Shown here piece by piece: positions 44,304 through 52,560 of a DNA stretch of 64,000 nt; position 1 is the first letter of the stretch; each line of letters starts with the position of its first letter. The DNA lies in contig NZ_CP020700.1 in NCBI RefSeq assembly GCF_003932715.1, positions 1,378,001-1,442,000 on the forward strand, given 5' to 3'. The DNA is from Streptomyces tsukubensis (GTDB lineage: Bacteria > Actinomycetota > Actinomycetes > Streptomycetales > Streptomycetaceae). The notes beneath the pieces are model-generated. The model saw nothing but the letters and a program-made list of their open reading frames with translations, did no database searches and was not told the origin of the DNA. The translations under genes were made by a program, and so were the position numbers.

Positions 44304-44615
44304 ATGACCGTGCAGCACGAGGCCCCGTCCCCCGAGGCCGCCGAGGCGCTGGAGGTCTGGATCGACCAGGACCTCTGCACCGGCGACGGGATCTGCGCCC
44401 AGTACGCCCCGGACGTCTTCGAGCTGGACATCGACGGGCTGGCGTATGTGAAGAGCGCCGACGACGAACTGCTCCAGGAGCCGGGGGCGACGACCCCGGT
44501 ACCGCTGCCGCTGCTGCGGGACGTGGTGGATTCCGCCAAGGAGTGCCCGGGCGACTGCATTCATGTGCGCCGGGTTTCGGACAGCGTCGAGGTGTACGGC
44601 CCCGACGCGGAGTAA
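44304..44615 (+). CDS. [3Fe-4S]-type ferredoxin
   Basis: A 103-residue ferredoxin. The cluster ligands are Cys in DQDLCTGDGICAQYAPDVFE, spaced C-x5-C, and in KECPGDCIHV. The usual middle cysteine of a [4Fe-4S] site is absent, which gives the C-x5-C...C pattern of single [3Fe-4S] proteins. Such ferredoxins usually donate electrons to cytochromes P450 or oxygenases, none of which is nearby. ATG 44304 has GGCAGGAG. It is divergent from arc. What partner it serves is unknown. Confidence 0.88.
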   Translation: MTVQHEAPSPEAAEALEVWIDQDLCTGDGICAQYAPDVFELDIDGLAYVKSADDELLQEPGATTPVPLPLLRDVVDSAKECPGDCIHVRRVSDSVEVYGPDAE

Positions 44616-44630
44616 CGATTCCTTCGCGTT

Positions 44631-44662
44631 CCGTACCGCCGTGCCGGTCTCACCGGGTACGG
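44631..44662. terminator. Possible hairpin between ferredoxin and hypothetical gene
   Basis: CCGTACC (44631-44637) and GGTACGG (44656-44662) are complementary with an 18-base loop, between the two convergent stops. The stem is short, so this is tentative. Confidence 0.35.
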
Positions 44663-44669
44663 CCGTGTC

Positions 44670-45245
44670 TCAGAGGGCGGCGGTGGCGCCCTCTCCTTCC
44701 GCGTTCTCGGATGCGCGCAGGAACGTGCCGTCCCGCCAGCGCCAGGTGACGTTCTCGGTCTCGTCCGGGCAGCACAGCGGGATCTCCGGCGACGAGTAGC
44801 CGAGCAGGGTCGCGCCGATCTCCCCCTTCCGTACGGTCAGCGCCGTGAGGGACCGCCGTTCCGCGGGCGCGACGAGGGTCGCGACGACCCGGGATCCGCC
44901 CTCCCTGGTCCGCGCAAGGACATAGATGCCCTCCGGCGGGGTTCCGGAACCCGCTGCGCAGCGGGCGGCTGCCACGGTCTCGGCGCCGCCGTCGCCGTCG
45001 AGGTCTCCGGTGGCCTTCCGCGTGATCATGATGCCGGTCGCTCCGCAGTCCAGCGGCAGTACGAGGTCGGCGGGGTCGGGCGCGGGCGCTCCCGGGCCGG
45101 GCCGGGCCGATGCCTTCGCGGTGGCGTCGTCGGGCTGGAGCAGCCCCGCCAGGGCGATGACGGCGGCTGTCGCGGCGGCCGTGGCGATCCAGTGCACGGG
45201 GCGGGTGCGGGTGTGCGCGAGGTCGGGGAGCTCCGAGTGCTGCAC
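44670..45245 (-). CDS. Membrane-anchored hypothetical protein
   Basis: The product is 191 residues. One N-terminal membrane span (HWIATAAATAAVIALAGLL, about residues 17-35) is followed by an extracytoplasmic domain. It contains GDLDGDGGAETVAAARCAAG, a calcium-type FG-GAP/integrin-like motif, and GATLLGYSSPEIPLCCPDET with a Cys pair. The GTG start at 45245 follows GGAG; a longer frame upstream is Pro-rich and unlikely. I do not recognise the family. It is convergent with the ferredoxin gene. Confidence 0.65.
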   Translation of the reverse strand: MQHSELPDLAHTRTRPVHWIATAAATAAVIALAGLLQPDDATAKASARPGPGAPAPDPADLVLPLDCGATGIMITRKATGDLDGDGGAETVAAARCAAGSGTPPEGIYVLARTREGGSRVVATLVAPAERRSLTALTVRKGEIGATLLGYSSPEIPLCCPDETENVTWRWRDGTFLRASENAEGEGATAAL

Positions 45246-45357
45246 GCGTGGGGTCTCCTGTGGCGGCGGAGCCGGTGCGGGGCCGGCGCGGTGTGGCGGA
45301 GGTGGAGCCCGATCGTGCCACACGTCACAGGGGTGCGGAACAGCGGGGTCGGACGCG

Positions 45358-45409
45358 ACGGCGCCGCCGCCGGATTCCCCGGTGCGGGGCAATCCGGCGG
45401 CGGCGCCGT
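45358..45409 (-). terminator. Strong hairpin terminator after trmI
   Basis: A perfect 19-bp stem: ACGGCGCCGCCGCCGGATT (45358-45376) and its complement (45391-45409), with a small inner CCCC/GGGG stem. It lies about 17 bp beyond the trmI stop. Confidence 0.85.
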
Positions 45410-45425
45410 GTCGTTGGGGGGGCGG

Positions 45426-46367
45426 TCAGTCCGTGTCGGACGTGGTGTCCTCGGCGGCGGAGACCTTGGTGTCTTTGGTGTCCTTGCCGCCCCAGCCGGT
45501 GTAGTCCTCGCCGTAGGCGCCCTTGGCGGGCCGGCGGCGGCGCATCGGCGGTTCCACTCCGTCGGCGAGCCGGCGGGCGGTGACCAGGAAGCCGGTGTGG
45601 CCGATCATCCGGTGGTCGGGGCGGACGGCAAGTCCTTCGACGTGCCAGTTGCGGATCATCGACTCCCAGGGCTGCGGCTCCGCGAAGCAGCCGATGTCCC
45701 GGAGGGCTTCGACGGTCCGGGCGAGCTGGGTGGTCGTGGCGACGTAGCAGCAGAGGATGCCGCCCGGGACGAGCGCCTTGGAGACGGCCTCCAGGCACTC
45801 CCAGGGGGCGAGCATGTCGAGGACGACGCGGTCGACGTCGGTGTCCGAGAGGTTGTCCTGGAGGTCACCGACGGTGAGCTGCCAGGCGGGGTGCTCGCCG
45901 CCGAAGTAGCGTTCGACGTTCTGCCGGGCGATGTCGGCGAAGTCGGCCCGCCGCTCGTACGAGTGCAGCATGCCCTGGTCGCCGATGGCGCGCAGGAGGA
46001 ACGCGCTGAGCGAGCCCGAGCCCACTCCCGCTTCGACGACGCGGGCGCCGGCGAAGATGTCGGCGAAGGCCAGGATCTGCCCCGCGTCCTTGGGGTAGAC
46101 CACGGCGGCACCGCGGGGCATGGACAGGACGTAGTCGGGGAGCAGGGGGCGCAGCGCGAGATAGGCGACGTTTCCCGTGGTTCGGACCACACTGCCCTCG
46201 GGGGCGCCGATCAGCTCGTCGTGCGGGAAGGACCCCTTGTGGGTGTGGAAGTTCTTCCCGGCTTCGAGCGTGAAGGTGTAGTGGCGTCCCTTGGGATCGG
46301 TGAGCTGGACCTGGTCCCCGACTTTGAAGGGCCCGCGACGGCGGGCGGCACCGGTCGGTTCGGACAT
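45426..46367 (-). CDS. trmI: tRNA (adenine-N1-)-methyltransferase TrmI
   Basis: A 313-residue SAM-dependent methyltransferase that makes m1A58 in the T-loop of tRNA. The N-terminal domain contains KNFHTHKGSFPHDELIGAPE. The Rossmann core has motif I VVEAGVGSGSLSAFLLRAIG and motif IV RVVLDMLAPWECLEAVSKAL, followed by GGILCCYVATTTQL. The family forms tetramers. The ~45-residue Arg/Asp/Lys-rich tail is a Streptomyces extension. ATG 46367. In actinobacteria it often neighbours proteasome genes, as here. Confidence 0.94.
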   Translation of the reverse strand: MSEPTGAARRRGPFKVGDQVQLTDPKGRHYTFTLEAGKNFHTHKGSFPHDELIGAPEGSVVRTTGNVAYLALRPLLPDYVLSMPRGAAVVYPKDAGQILAFADIFAGARVVEAGVGSGSLSAFLLRAIGDQGMLHSYERRADFADIARQNVERYFGGEHPAWQLTVGDLQDNLSDTDVDRVVLDMLAPWECLEAVSKALVPGGILCCYVATTTQLARTVEALRDIGCFAEPQPWESMIRNWHVEGLAVRPDHRMIGHTGFLVTARRLADGVEPPMRRRRPAKGAYGEDYTGWGGKDTKDTKVSAAEDTTSDTD

Positions 46368-46454
46368 GTGACCAGCCTACCGGCCCTTGACCGGGAGCAT
46401 GACCATGACCCCGGCGCGGTGGCGCGCACTGCGCATGCCCTTCGGGCGGGTACT

Positions 46455-46526
46455 GGGTCACTGCTCGGGGAGGCCCGCCCCCAAGACCGACGCAGGCCTG
46501 TCAGGAGCTGCCGCGGGTCACTGCTC
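46455..46526. repeat. Pair of 12-bp direct repeats, exactly 60 bp apart
   Basis: GGGTCACTGCTC occurs at 46455-46466 and 46515-46526, each followed by similar G/C-rich words (CCCGCCC). It lies in the 209-bp gap between the trmI start and the M50 protease stop. The meaning is unknown; it may be a small duplication or a binding array. Confidence 0.6.
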
Positions 46527-46576
46527 AGGACCCGCCCGCCCCCCAGCCGCGCCCCGGAGGCAAACCGAGCCCGAAA

Positions 46577-47827
46577 CTATCGGGTCATGGCGGCGACGAA
46601 GGCGCGTTCGACGTCGGCTGTCGAGAGGACTCCGTAGATCGCGCCGGTGTCCTCGACGACGAGGTACTCCGTGGCGGGGGTGGTGCGGAGGTGTTCGAGG
46701 AGGGATTCGCCGACGAGGTCCGCGGGGATCCGCATGCCGTCGGTCAGTTCCTGGGCGAGTCCGCCGACGGCGACCCAGGGGCGGCGGTGCTGGGGTACGC
46801 CGACGATCGCGGCTTCGCGGACGAGGGCGGTGGGGCTGCCCTGGCCGTCGACGACGACGAGGGCGCGGGCGCCGGCTTCGTTGGCGCGTCGGAGTGCTTC
46901 GGAGAGGGGGGTGTCGGCTTCGACGGGGACGGCCCGGCGGGTGAGGGTGCGGGCAGCCAGTTCGGGGAGATGTTCGCGGAGGCGGGCGCTGCGGAGGCTG
47001 TTTCCGGCGCCGGTCCAGATGATCGCGGCGAGGATGGCGGCCAGCAGTGCGTCGGTGACGGACTGCACGCCGCCGATTTCCTGGCCGGGGGTGCCGAGGG
47101 CACCCGAATGGGTGAAGAGCGGGAGTCCGATGAGGACGGCGACGGCGAGGGCTCGGCCGACCCAGGCGGCGGCGACGGTGCCGCTCATGGGCTTGCCGGT
47201 GATCTTCCAGACGACGGCTCGGAGCATGCGTCCGCCGTCGAGGGGGAGGCCGGGGAGCAGGTTGAAGGCGGCGACGATCAGGTTGGAGATCATCAGTCCG
47301 GCGAGCAGGACCCCGGGGACCGTACCGGGTTCGACGGCCCGCATGCCGAGGTAGAAGACCCCGGCCAGGACGAGGGAGAGCAGGGGTCCGACGAAGGCGA
47401 TGACGAATTCCCGGCCGGGGGTTTCGGACTCCTTCTCGATTTCGGAGGAGCCGCCGAAGAACTGGAGCTGGATGCGGCGGACCGGCAGTTTGTAGTGGAG
47501 GGCGGCGACGGTGTGGGCGAGTTCGTGGACGAGTACGGAGGCGTAGAAGGCGACGGCGAAGAAGAGGGAGACCAGGTAGTTCAGGCCGCCGAGCTCGGGG
47601 AGCACCCGGTTGAGCTGGTCGCCGAAGACCCAGGTGATCAGGGCGGCGACGAGGAACCAGCTGGGGGCGACGTAGACGGGCACGCCGAAGGGGCGGCCCA
47701 TGAGGATGCCGCCTCCGGGGCCGTCGGGGCGCTTGCGCTTGCCGCCGTCCGGGGGTGTGCCGGGGGCGCCGGACGACGCGCGTGAGCGCTCGCTGCTCGA
47801 GTCGTTCCTCGAGTCGTGGTCGTTCAC
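46577..47827 (-). CDS. Site-2 protease (peptidase M50) with CBS-domain pair, Rip3-like
   Basis: A 416-residue intramembrane metalloprotease. The zinc motif is HELAH at residues 101-105 within YASVLVHELAHTVAALHYKL. The third ligand Asp is in NLLPGLPLDGGRM (about 197). Six hydrophobic spans lie between ~50 and 260. Residues ~290-416 form two CBS motifs (RRAVPVEADTPLSEALRRAN; ATEYLVVEDTGAIYGVLSTA), which may sense nucleotides. The GTG is at 47827. It is divergent from a RecB-like gene with 147 bp between starts. Its substrate, perhaps an anti-sigma factor, is not visible here. Confidence 0.9.
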   Translation of the reverse strand: MNDHDSRNDSSSERSRASSGAPGTPPDGGKRKRPDGPGGGILMGRPFGVPVYVAPSWFLVAALITWVFGDQLNRVLPELGGLNYLVSLFFAVAFYASVLVHELAHTVAALHYKLPVRRIQLQFFGGSSEIEKESETPGREFVIAFVGPLLSLVLAGVFYLGMRAVEPGTVPGVLLAGLMISNLIVAAFNLLPGLPLDGGRMLRAVVWKITGKPMSGTVAAAWVGRALAVAVLIGLPLFTHSGALGTPGQEIGGVQSVTDALLAAILAAIIWTGAGNSLRSARLREHLPELAARTLTRRAVPVEADTPLSEALRRANEAGARALVVVDGQGSPTALVREAAIVGVPQHRRPWVAVGGLAQELTDGMRIPADLVGESLLEHLRTTPATEYLVVEDTGAIYGVLSTADVERAFVAAMTR

Positions 47828-47974
47828 GGGGTCCCTTCGTCGCGAAATCGCCGGTGGTCCTCTGCTTCGATCGTCTCTCGCCGGGTGACGTAACGCTCTG
47901 ATCGTGCAGTGTCCGGTCCTATGAGGTCGATGGTATTGCGCTCGCTGTCAGTGGCGGGCCGTAGGGTCTGAGTC

Positions 47975-48880
47975 ATGAGTACGAGTCAGGCCGTTTCCGG
48001 GGAGCCTGCGGGCCCGGTGCCCGCGGCGCCGCCGACGTCGCTGTCGCCGTCGCGGGCGAACGATTTCATGCAGTGCCCGCTGCTCTACCGGTTCCGGGTG
48101 ATCGACAAGCTGCCGGAGAAGCCGAGTCCGGCTGCTACCCGGGGGACGCTGGTGCATGCGGTCCTGGAGCGGCTCTTCGACGCGCCCGCGGCGGAGCGGA
48201 CGGCTCCACGGGCGAAGGCGCTGGTGCCGGGGCAGTGGGACAGACTGCTGGCGGGCCGGCCGGAGCTGGGCGGGCTGTTCGCGGACGATGCAGGTGGGGA
48301 GCAGCTGGCGCGCTGGCTGGGCGAGGCCGAGGCGCTGGTGGAGCGGTGGTTCGGGCTGGAGGATCCGACGCGTCTCGAACCGGCGGAGCGGGAGCTGTTC
48401 GTCGAGGCCGAGCTGGAGTCGGGGCTGCGGCTGCGCGGGGTGATCGACCGGGTGGATGTGGCGCCGACGGGCGAGGTGCGGATCGTCGACTACAAGACGG
48501 GGAAGGCGCCGCGGCCGGAGTACGGGGAGGGGGCGCTCTTCCAGATGAAGTTCTACGCGCTGGTGGTCTGGAAGCTGAAGAACGTGCTGCCGCGCCGTTT
48601 GCAGCTGGTCTATCTGGGCAGTGGCGATGTGATCACCTACGATCCGGTGCCGGCGGATCTGGAGCGGGTGGAGCGGAAGCTGCTGGCGCTCTGGGACGCG
48701 ATCAGGCTGGCGACCGAGACGGGTGAGTGGCGGCCGCGGCCGACGAAGCTCTGCGGCTGGTGCGATCATCAGGCGTTCTGTCCTGAGTTCGGCGGGGTTC
48801 CGCCGGTGTATCCGCTGAGTGTTTCCCCCGTCGCTCCGGCCGATGTCCCGCAGGGCAGAATGGGCTCCGACCGAGTGTGA
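47975..48880 (+). CDS. RecB-family nuclease (Cas4-like PD-(D/E)XK exonuclease)
   Basis: A 301-residue PD-(D/E)XK nuclease. SPSRANDFMQCPLLYRFRVI holds the first Cys (34). GTLVHAVLERLF contains the His of the RecB fold. LRGVIDRVDV and RIVDYKTGKAPRPE supply the D/E-x-K active site. KLCGWCDHQAFCPEF supplies three more Cys, so a [4Fe-4S] cluster like Cas4/AddB is likely. It should act on single-stranded or resected DNA ends. ATG 47975. It is 9 bp before the response-regulator gene on the same strand, and no CRISPR or other Cas gene is near. Confidence 0.88.
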   Translation: MSTSQAVSGEPAGPVPAAPPTSLSPSRANDFMQCPLLYRFRVIDKLPEKPSPAATRGTLVHAVLERLFDAPAAERTAPRAKALVPGQWDRLLAGRPELGGLFADDAGGEQLARWLGEAEALVERWFGLEDPTRLEPAERELFVEAELESGLRLRGVIDRVDVAPTGEVRIVDYKTGKAPRPEYGEGALFQMKFYALVVWKLKNVLPRRLQLVYLGSGDVITYDPVPADLERVERKLLALWDAIRLATETGEWRPRPTKLCGWCDHQAFCPEFGGVPPVYPLSVSPVAPADVPQGRMGSDRV

Positions 48881-48889
48881 GGAGTTTCC

Positions 48890-49561
48890 GTGGCAATCCG
48901 CGTTCTGCTGGTCGACGATCAGCCGCTGCTGCGTACCGGCTTCCGGATGATTCTCGAAGCGGAGCAGGACATCGCGGTCGTCGGCGAGGCCGGTGACGGC
49001 CTTCAGGCGCTCGACCAGGTGAGAGCGCTCCAGCCCGATGTGGTGCTGATGGACATCCGGATGCCGCGGATGGACGGGGTGGAGGCGACCCGGCAGATCA
49101 CGGGTCCGGGTCGGGACGGTCCGGCGAAGGTGCTGGTGCTGACGACCTTCGATCTCGACGAGTACGTGGTGGAGGCGTTGCGGGCGGGGGCCAGCGGGTT
49201 TCTGCTCAAGGACGCCCCGGCGAACGAACTGGTGCAGGCGATCCGGGTGGTCGCGGCGGGTGAGGCGATGCTGGCGCCCAGCATCACCCGGCGGCTGCTC
49301 GACAAGTACGCGGGGCATCTGCCTTCGGGTGAGGAGCCGGTGCCGGACACGCTGCACACGCTGACCGACCGTGAGGTGGAGGTTCTGAAGCTGGTCGCGC
49401 GGGGTCTGTCGAACGCCGAGATCGCGGCGGATCTGTTCGTCAGCGAGACGACGGTGAAGACCCATGTGGGGCATGTGCTGACGAAGCTCGGGCTGCGGGA
49501 CCGGGTGCAGGCCGCGGTGTACGCGTACGAGAGCGGTCTGGTGCGCCCGGGCGCGCAGTAG
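48890..49561 (+). CDS. NarL/FixJ-type response regulator, orphan
   Basis: A 223-residue two-domain regulator. The receiver has acidic pocket Asp9/Asp10, the phosphoacceptor Asp55 in VVLMDIRMPRMDG, Thr85/86 and Lys107 (FLLKDAP). The LuxR-type HTH is LTDREVEVLKLVARGLSNAE followed by SETTVKTHVGHVLTKLGLRD. The start GTG 48890 has GAGGAG. No sensor kinase gene is adjacent, so its partner must be encoded elsewhere. The RecB-like gene just upstream (9 bp) suggests one transcript. Confidence 0.93.
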   Translation: MAIRVLLVDDQPLLRTGFRMILEAEQDIAVVGEAGDGLQALDQVRALQPDVVLMDIRMPRMDGVEATRQITGPGRDGPAKVLVLTTFDLDEYVVEALRAGASGFLLKDAPANELVQAIRVVAAGEAMLAPSITRRLLDKYAGHLPSGEEPVPDTLHTLTDREVEVLKLVARGLSNAEIAADLFVSETTVKTHVGHVLTKLGLRDRVQAAVYAYESGLVRPGAQ

Positions 49562-49592
49562 GTGCTCTCCCCCTCCGGGGGGGATGAACGGT

Positions 49593-49661
49593 GAAGCGGC
49601 GGCGGGCCGGGGCCCGCCGCCGCTTCGGCGTCTGTGGACGGCCCGCCCGGAGGGCGGGCCG
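49593..49661. terminator. Double hairpin terminator between convergent genes
   Basis: Hairpin 1: GAAGCGGCGGCGGGCC (49593-49608) with its complement (49611-49626), 16 bp and a two-base loop. Hairpin 2: CGGCCCGCCC (49639-49648) with GGGCGGGCCG (49652-49661), 10 bp and a three-base loop. They lie between the response-regulator stop and the binding-protein stop. Confidence 0.85.
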
Positions 49662-49665
49662 CCGG

Positions 49666-51264
49666 TTACTTCTTGACCGCCCTCAGTTCCCAGATCTGGA
49701 GGTCGGAGGTGGAGTTGAGCAGCAGCTCGATACCGCCGACGCCCTTGCGGGCGGCGACGTACTGCCTGCCCTGCCAGAGCGGCAGCACGGGCACGTCGTC
49801 GGCGACGATGTCCTGCATGGTGCTGAACGCCCCGGCGGCCGCGGTCCGGTCGGCGTGGCGGCGCGACTGCGGGATCAGGCTGCGGATCTCGTTGCTGACG
49901 TAGGGCGAGTTGAGGAAGTTGTCCTTGTCGAGGAAGGGCGCGATGTAGTTGTCGGGGTCCGGGAAGTCGGGGAACCAGCCCATTCCGTAGACGGGGTACT
50001 CGCCGCGCTTCTGGGCGGCCCGGAAGGCGGACCATTCGGCGCCCTGGACGGTCACCTGGAACAGTCCGGACTTGTTGAGCTGGCTGCGCAGCACCTCGAA
50101 CTCGCGGGCGGTTCCGGCCCCGTAGCGGTCGGTGGTGTAGTGGAGCTTGAGCTTGACCGGGGTGCGGATTCCGGCCTTCTTGAGGATCTTCTCGGCCTTC
50201 TCGACGCTCGGCTCGCCGTACTCGTTGTAGAAGGAGTTCTTGTGCGCGCCGATGCTGGCCGGGATGAGGGAGTAGAGCGGCTCGGCGGCGGAGCCGTAGA
50301 CCTGTCCGGCGAGCTGGCCGCGGTCGATGACGGACGCCATGGCCTGCCGTACCGCCTTGTCCTTCACGGACGGGTCGGCGGTGTTGAAGGCGAGGTAGCG
50401 GATGGAGAGCCCGGGCATCTCGACGAGCTCGATGTCCTTGTTCCGGTTCGTGGTGAGGGTTTTGATCTGCTCCGGGGACATCTCCCGGGTCATCACGTCG
50501 ATCTCCCCCGTCTCCAGCGCCTGGCCCATGGCCTTGGCGTCGGAGAAGACCCTCATCTCGACCTTCTTGTTGAGGACCTTGATATCGCCCTTGTAGGACT
50601 CGTTGCGGCTGAAGACGACCTTGCTGATCCGGTTGTCCTTGACCGTCGCCTTCATGGTGTACGGGCCGGAGCCGTCGACCTGGAAGCCGTCGCGGAGCTT
50701 CTTGCCCTCGTACTTCTTCTTGCTGACGATGCTCGCGACGGGCGTGGAGAGCTTGAACGGGAAGGTCGCGTCCGGGATGGAGAGGTGGAAGACGACGTCG
50801 TGGTCGCCCTTGGTCTCTATCTTGTCGACGGTGGAGAGGAGACCGGCGGTGCCGTTGTCCGAGTCGATGGCCCGGACCCGTTCGATGGAGAACTTGACGT
50901 CCTCGGCGGTGACCGCGGTGCCGTCGGCGAACTTCAGACCGCTGCGGAGCTTGCAGCGGAAGCTCTGGCTGGCGTTGTCGGTGAAGGAGCAGGATTCGGC
51001 GGCCTCGGGGGTGGGCAGTCCTCCGCCGTGCGGGGTGCGCATCAGGGTCTGGAGGCTGGGCCGCAGGACGTTCCAGGCGCCGGTGTCGTAGGCGTGTGCC
51101 GGGTCGAGGGGGGCGGAGTTGTCCTTGCCGCCGGTGATCTGGTCCGTGGTGCCCACGACAATGGTTCCCCCGCCGGAGGCGCCGCCCTTCGAGTCGCCGC
51201 AGGCGACGAGCACGGGCGCGAGCAGGCCGACCACGGCCGGCAGCACCAAAGTCTTACGGTTCAT
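49666..51264 (-). CDS. Solitary peptide-type solute-binding lipoprotein (SBP family 5)
   Basis: A 532-residue SBP_bac_5 lipoprotein. MNRKTLVLPAVVGLLAPVLV ends in the lipobox LVAC, so Cys22 is lipidated. Family segments include RCKLRSGLKFADGTAVTAED, FQVDGSGPYTMKATVKDN, DKAVRQAMASVIDRGQLAGQ and GMGWFPDFPDPDNYIAPFLD. No permease or ATPase genes are adjacent, so it either shares a transporter encoded elsewhere or senses peptides. ATG 51264 has GAGGAG; ATG 51282 would extend it by six residues. Confidence 0.92.
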   Translation of the reverse strand: MNRKTLVLPAVVGLLAPVLVACGDSKGGASGGGTIVVGTTDQITGGKDNSAPLDPAHAYDTGAWNVLRPSLQTLMRTPHGGGLPTPEAAESCSFTDNASQSFRCKLRSGLKFADGTAVTAEDVKFSIERVRAIDSDNGTAGLLSTVDKIETKGDHDVVFHLSIPDATFPFKLSTPVASIVSKKKYEGKKLRDGFQVDGSGPYTMKATVKDNRISKVVFSRNESYKGDIKVLNKKVEMRVFSDAKAMGQALETGEIDVMTREMSPEQIKTLTTNRNKDIELVEMPGLSIRYLAFNTADPSVKDKAVRQAMASVIDRGQLAGQVYGSAAEPLYSLIPASIGAHKNSFYNEYGEPSVEKAEKILKKAGIRTPVKLKLHYTTDRYGAGTAREFEVLRSQLNKSGLFQVTVQGAEWSAFRAAQKRGEYPVYGMGWFPDFPDPDNYIAPFLDKDNFLNSPYVSNEIRSLIPQSRRHADRTAAAGAFSTMQDIVADDVPVLPLWQGRQYVAARKGVGGIELLLNSTSDLQIWELRAVKK

Positions 51265-51657
51265 CCTGGACGTTCTCCTCATCCGGCACTGGGTACTGCG
51301 TGCGAGGAGTCCCCGCCGCGCCGCCCGTTCGGGACGGTGCGATCCATCCGGGAATCCGGCGCGGTCGGCCCCGGTTTCGCGACGGTGGTACGGCGCCGGG
51401 GCGTGTCGGTGGTGCGGTGAGGACTCGCGAAGACATTAGTCGGAGCCGTCAGGGCCGGTGGACCGGGCAGCAGTTGGGCCGTAATCGCTGAGTGACCGGC
51501 CATATCCCGGCCGCAACACCCATCACCCGGAATGATTCGTACACGACTCCATCAATACGGACACAAGGATCCGCCCCGGGGGCCGCGGGGGGTCGACGGG
51601 ACGGACAACGGCATACCGTCCAGCACACGCAGAGTGACGAATGTCACGTAGGAAAAC
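51265..51657. other. Non-coding gap with Crp-like site
   Basis: No gene is seen in 393 bp between the binding-protein start and the HAD stop. It is less GC-rich than its surroundings, consistent with promoters. At 51634-51647 the sequence GTGACGAATGTCAC fits GTG-N6-GNCAC, the form I recall for Streptomyces Crp targets. It is distant (about 370 bp) from the lipoprotein start, so relevance is uncertain. Confidence 0.4.
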
Positions 51658-52359
51658 TTATGGGCGGGGTTCGGTCATCAGGGCCCGGAGGAATGCCAGG
51701 TCGACGGAGCGCAGGGAGTCCACGACGACCCGGCCCGGGGCGGCGGGGATCGGCGCCACGGAGGGCACGGCGACCACGCGGCAGCCCGCCGCCTCGGCGG
51801 AGGCCACCCCGGTGGCGGTGTCCTCGACGACGGCGCAGCGCCACGGCGCGACACCCAGGCCCTGTGCGGCCAGCAGATAGGGATCCGGGTGCGGCTTGGT
51901 CCGCGGCACCTCGTCACCGGCGACAGAGAGCGCGAAGTCGTGCGGGAGGGAGTCCAGGACCCGGTCGATGATCCGCCGGTGGGAGGCGGAGACCAGGGCG
52001 GTCGGCATGCCGGCCGCGGCCAGTTCGGTCAGGAGTCCCGCCGCGCCCGGCATCAGCGGCACCCCTTCGCTGATGCGCTTCTCGAAGGCGTCGTTGAGCA
52101 GGACGGTCAGCTCCGGCAGGGCGATATCGGCGCCGGTGACCTCGATCAGATAGCCGGCGCTGCGGGTCATCGGGCCGCCGACGACGACCTCGCGCCAGGC
52201 GTCGTCCAGCTCATGGCCGAGGTCGGCGAAGACCCGGACCTCCGCGTCCCACCAGAAACCCTCCGTGTCCACCAGGGTGCCGTCCATGTCCAGCAGAACG
52301 GCGCCGAGGGCCGAGCCGTCCGCCGTACGGGCGAGGGACGCGGGGATCGCGCTGGTCAT
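51658..52359 (-). CDS. HAD-family hydrolase (phosphoglycolate-phosphatase/beta-PGM-like)
   Basis: A 233-residue HAD phosphatase with the four motifs: AVLLDMDGTLVDTEGFWWDA (Asp24/Asp26), TALVSASHR, the Lys in PRTKPHPDPYLLAAQGLGV, and CAVVEDTATGVASAEAAGC. The cap is the helical C1 type, so small sugar phosphates are plausible substrates. ATG 52359 follows GGAGG by seven bases; ATG 52365 is too close to the ribosome site. It lies 200 bp downstream of metH on the same strand. Confidence 0.9.
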   Translation of the reverse strand: MTSAIPASLARTADGSALGAVLLDMDGTLVDTEGFWWDAEVRVFADLGHELDDAWREVVVGGPMTRSAGYLIEVTGADIALPELTVLLNDAFEKRISEGVPLMPGAAGLLTELAAAGMPTALVSASHRRIIDRVLDSLPHDFALSVAGDEVPRTKPHPDPYLLAAQGLGVAPWRCAVVEDTATGVASAEAAGCRVVAVPSVAPIPAAPGRVVVDSLRSVDLAFLRALMTEPRP

Positions 52360-52485
52360 CGGCATACCTCCGGAAGGGACGAGAAGGCCGGCCGCCTCTC
52401 CCCTCGGCTTCCCCGCTGGGACAGGCGACCGGCCTGCGTTGGACCGACAAGTGTACGACTCGGGCGGCCTGAATGCTCTGTTTTA

Positions 52486-52519
52486 CCCACCGCATGGCCC
52501 ACCGCATGACCCACCGCAG
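52486..52519. repeat. Tandem 12-bp repeat CCCACCGCATGG
   Basis: CCCACCGCATGG, CCCACCGCATGA and CCCACCGCAG are consecutive in the 201-bp gap between metH and the HAD gene. Meaning unknown. Confidence 0.6.
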
Positions 52520-52560
52520 TCGGCCGTTGGTGTGACAGTCCGACTACCTCACGATTCCGG

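Noticed and set aside
47975..48880. Cas4 of a CRISPR-Cas system
   Set aside because: The nuclease resembles Cas4, but no repeats, cas1 or cas2 genes are present in the window; a general RecB-type exonuclease is the safer call.
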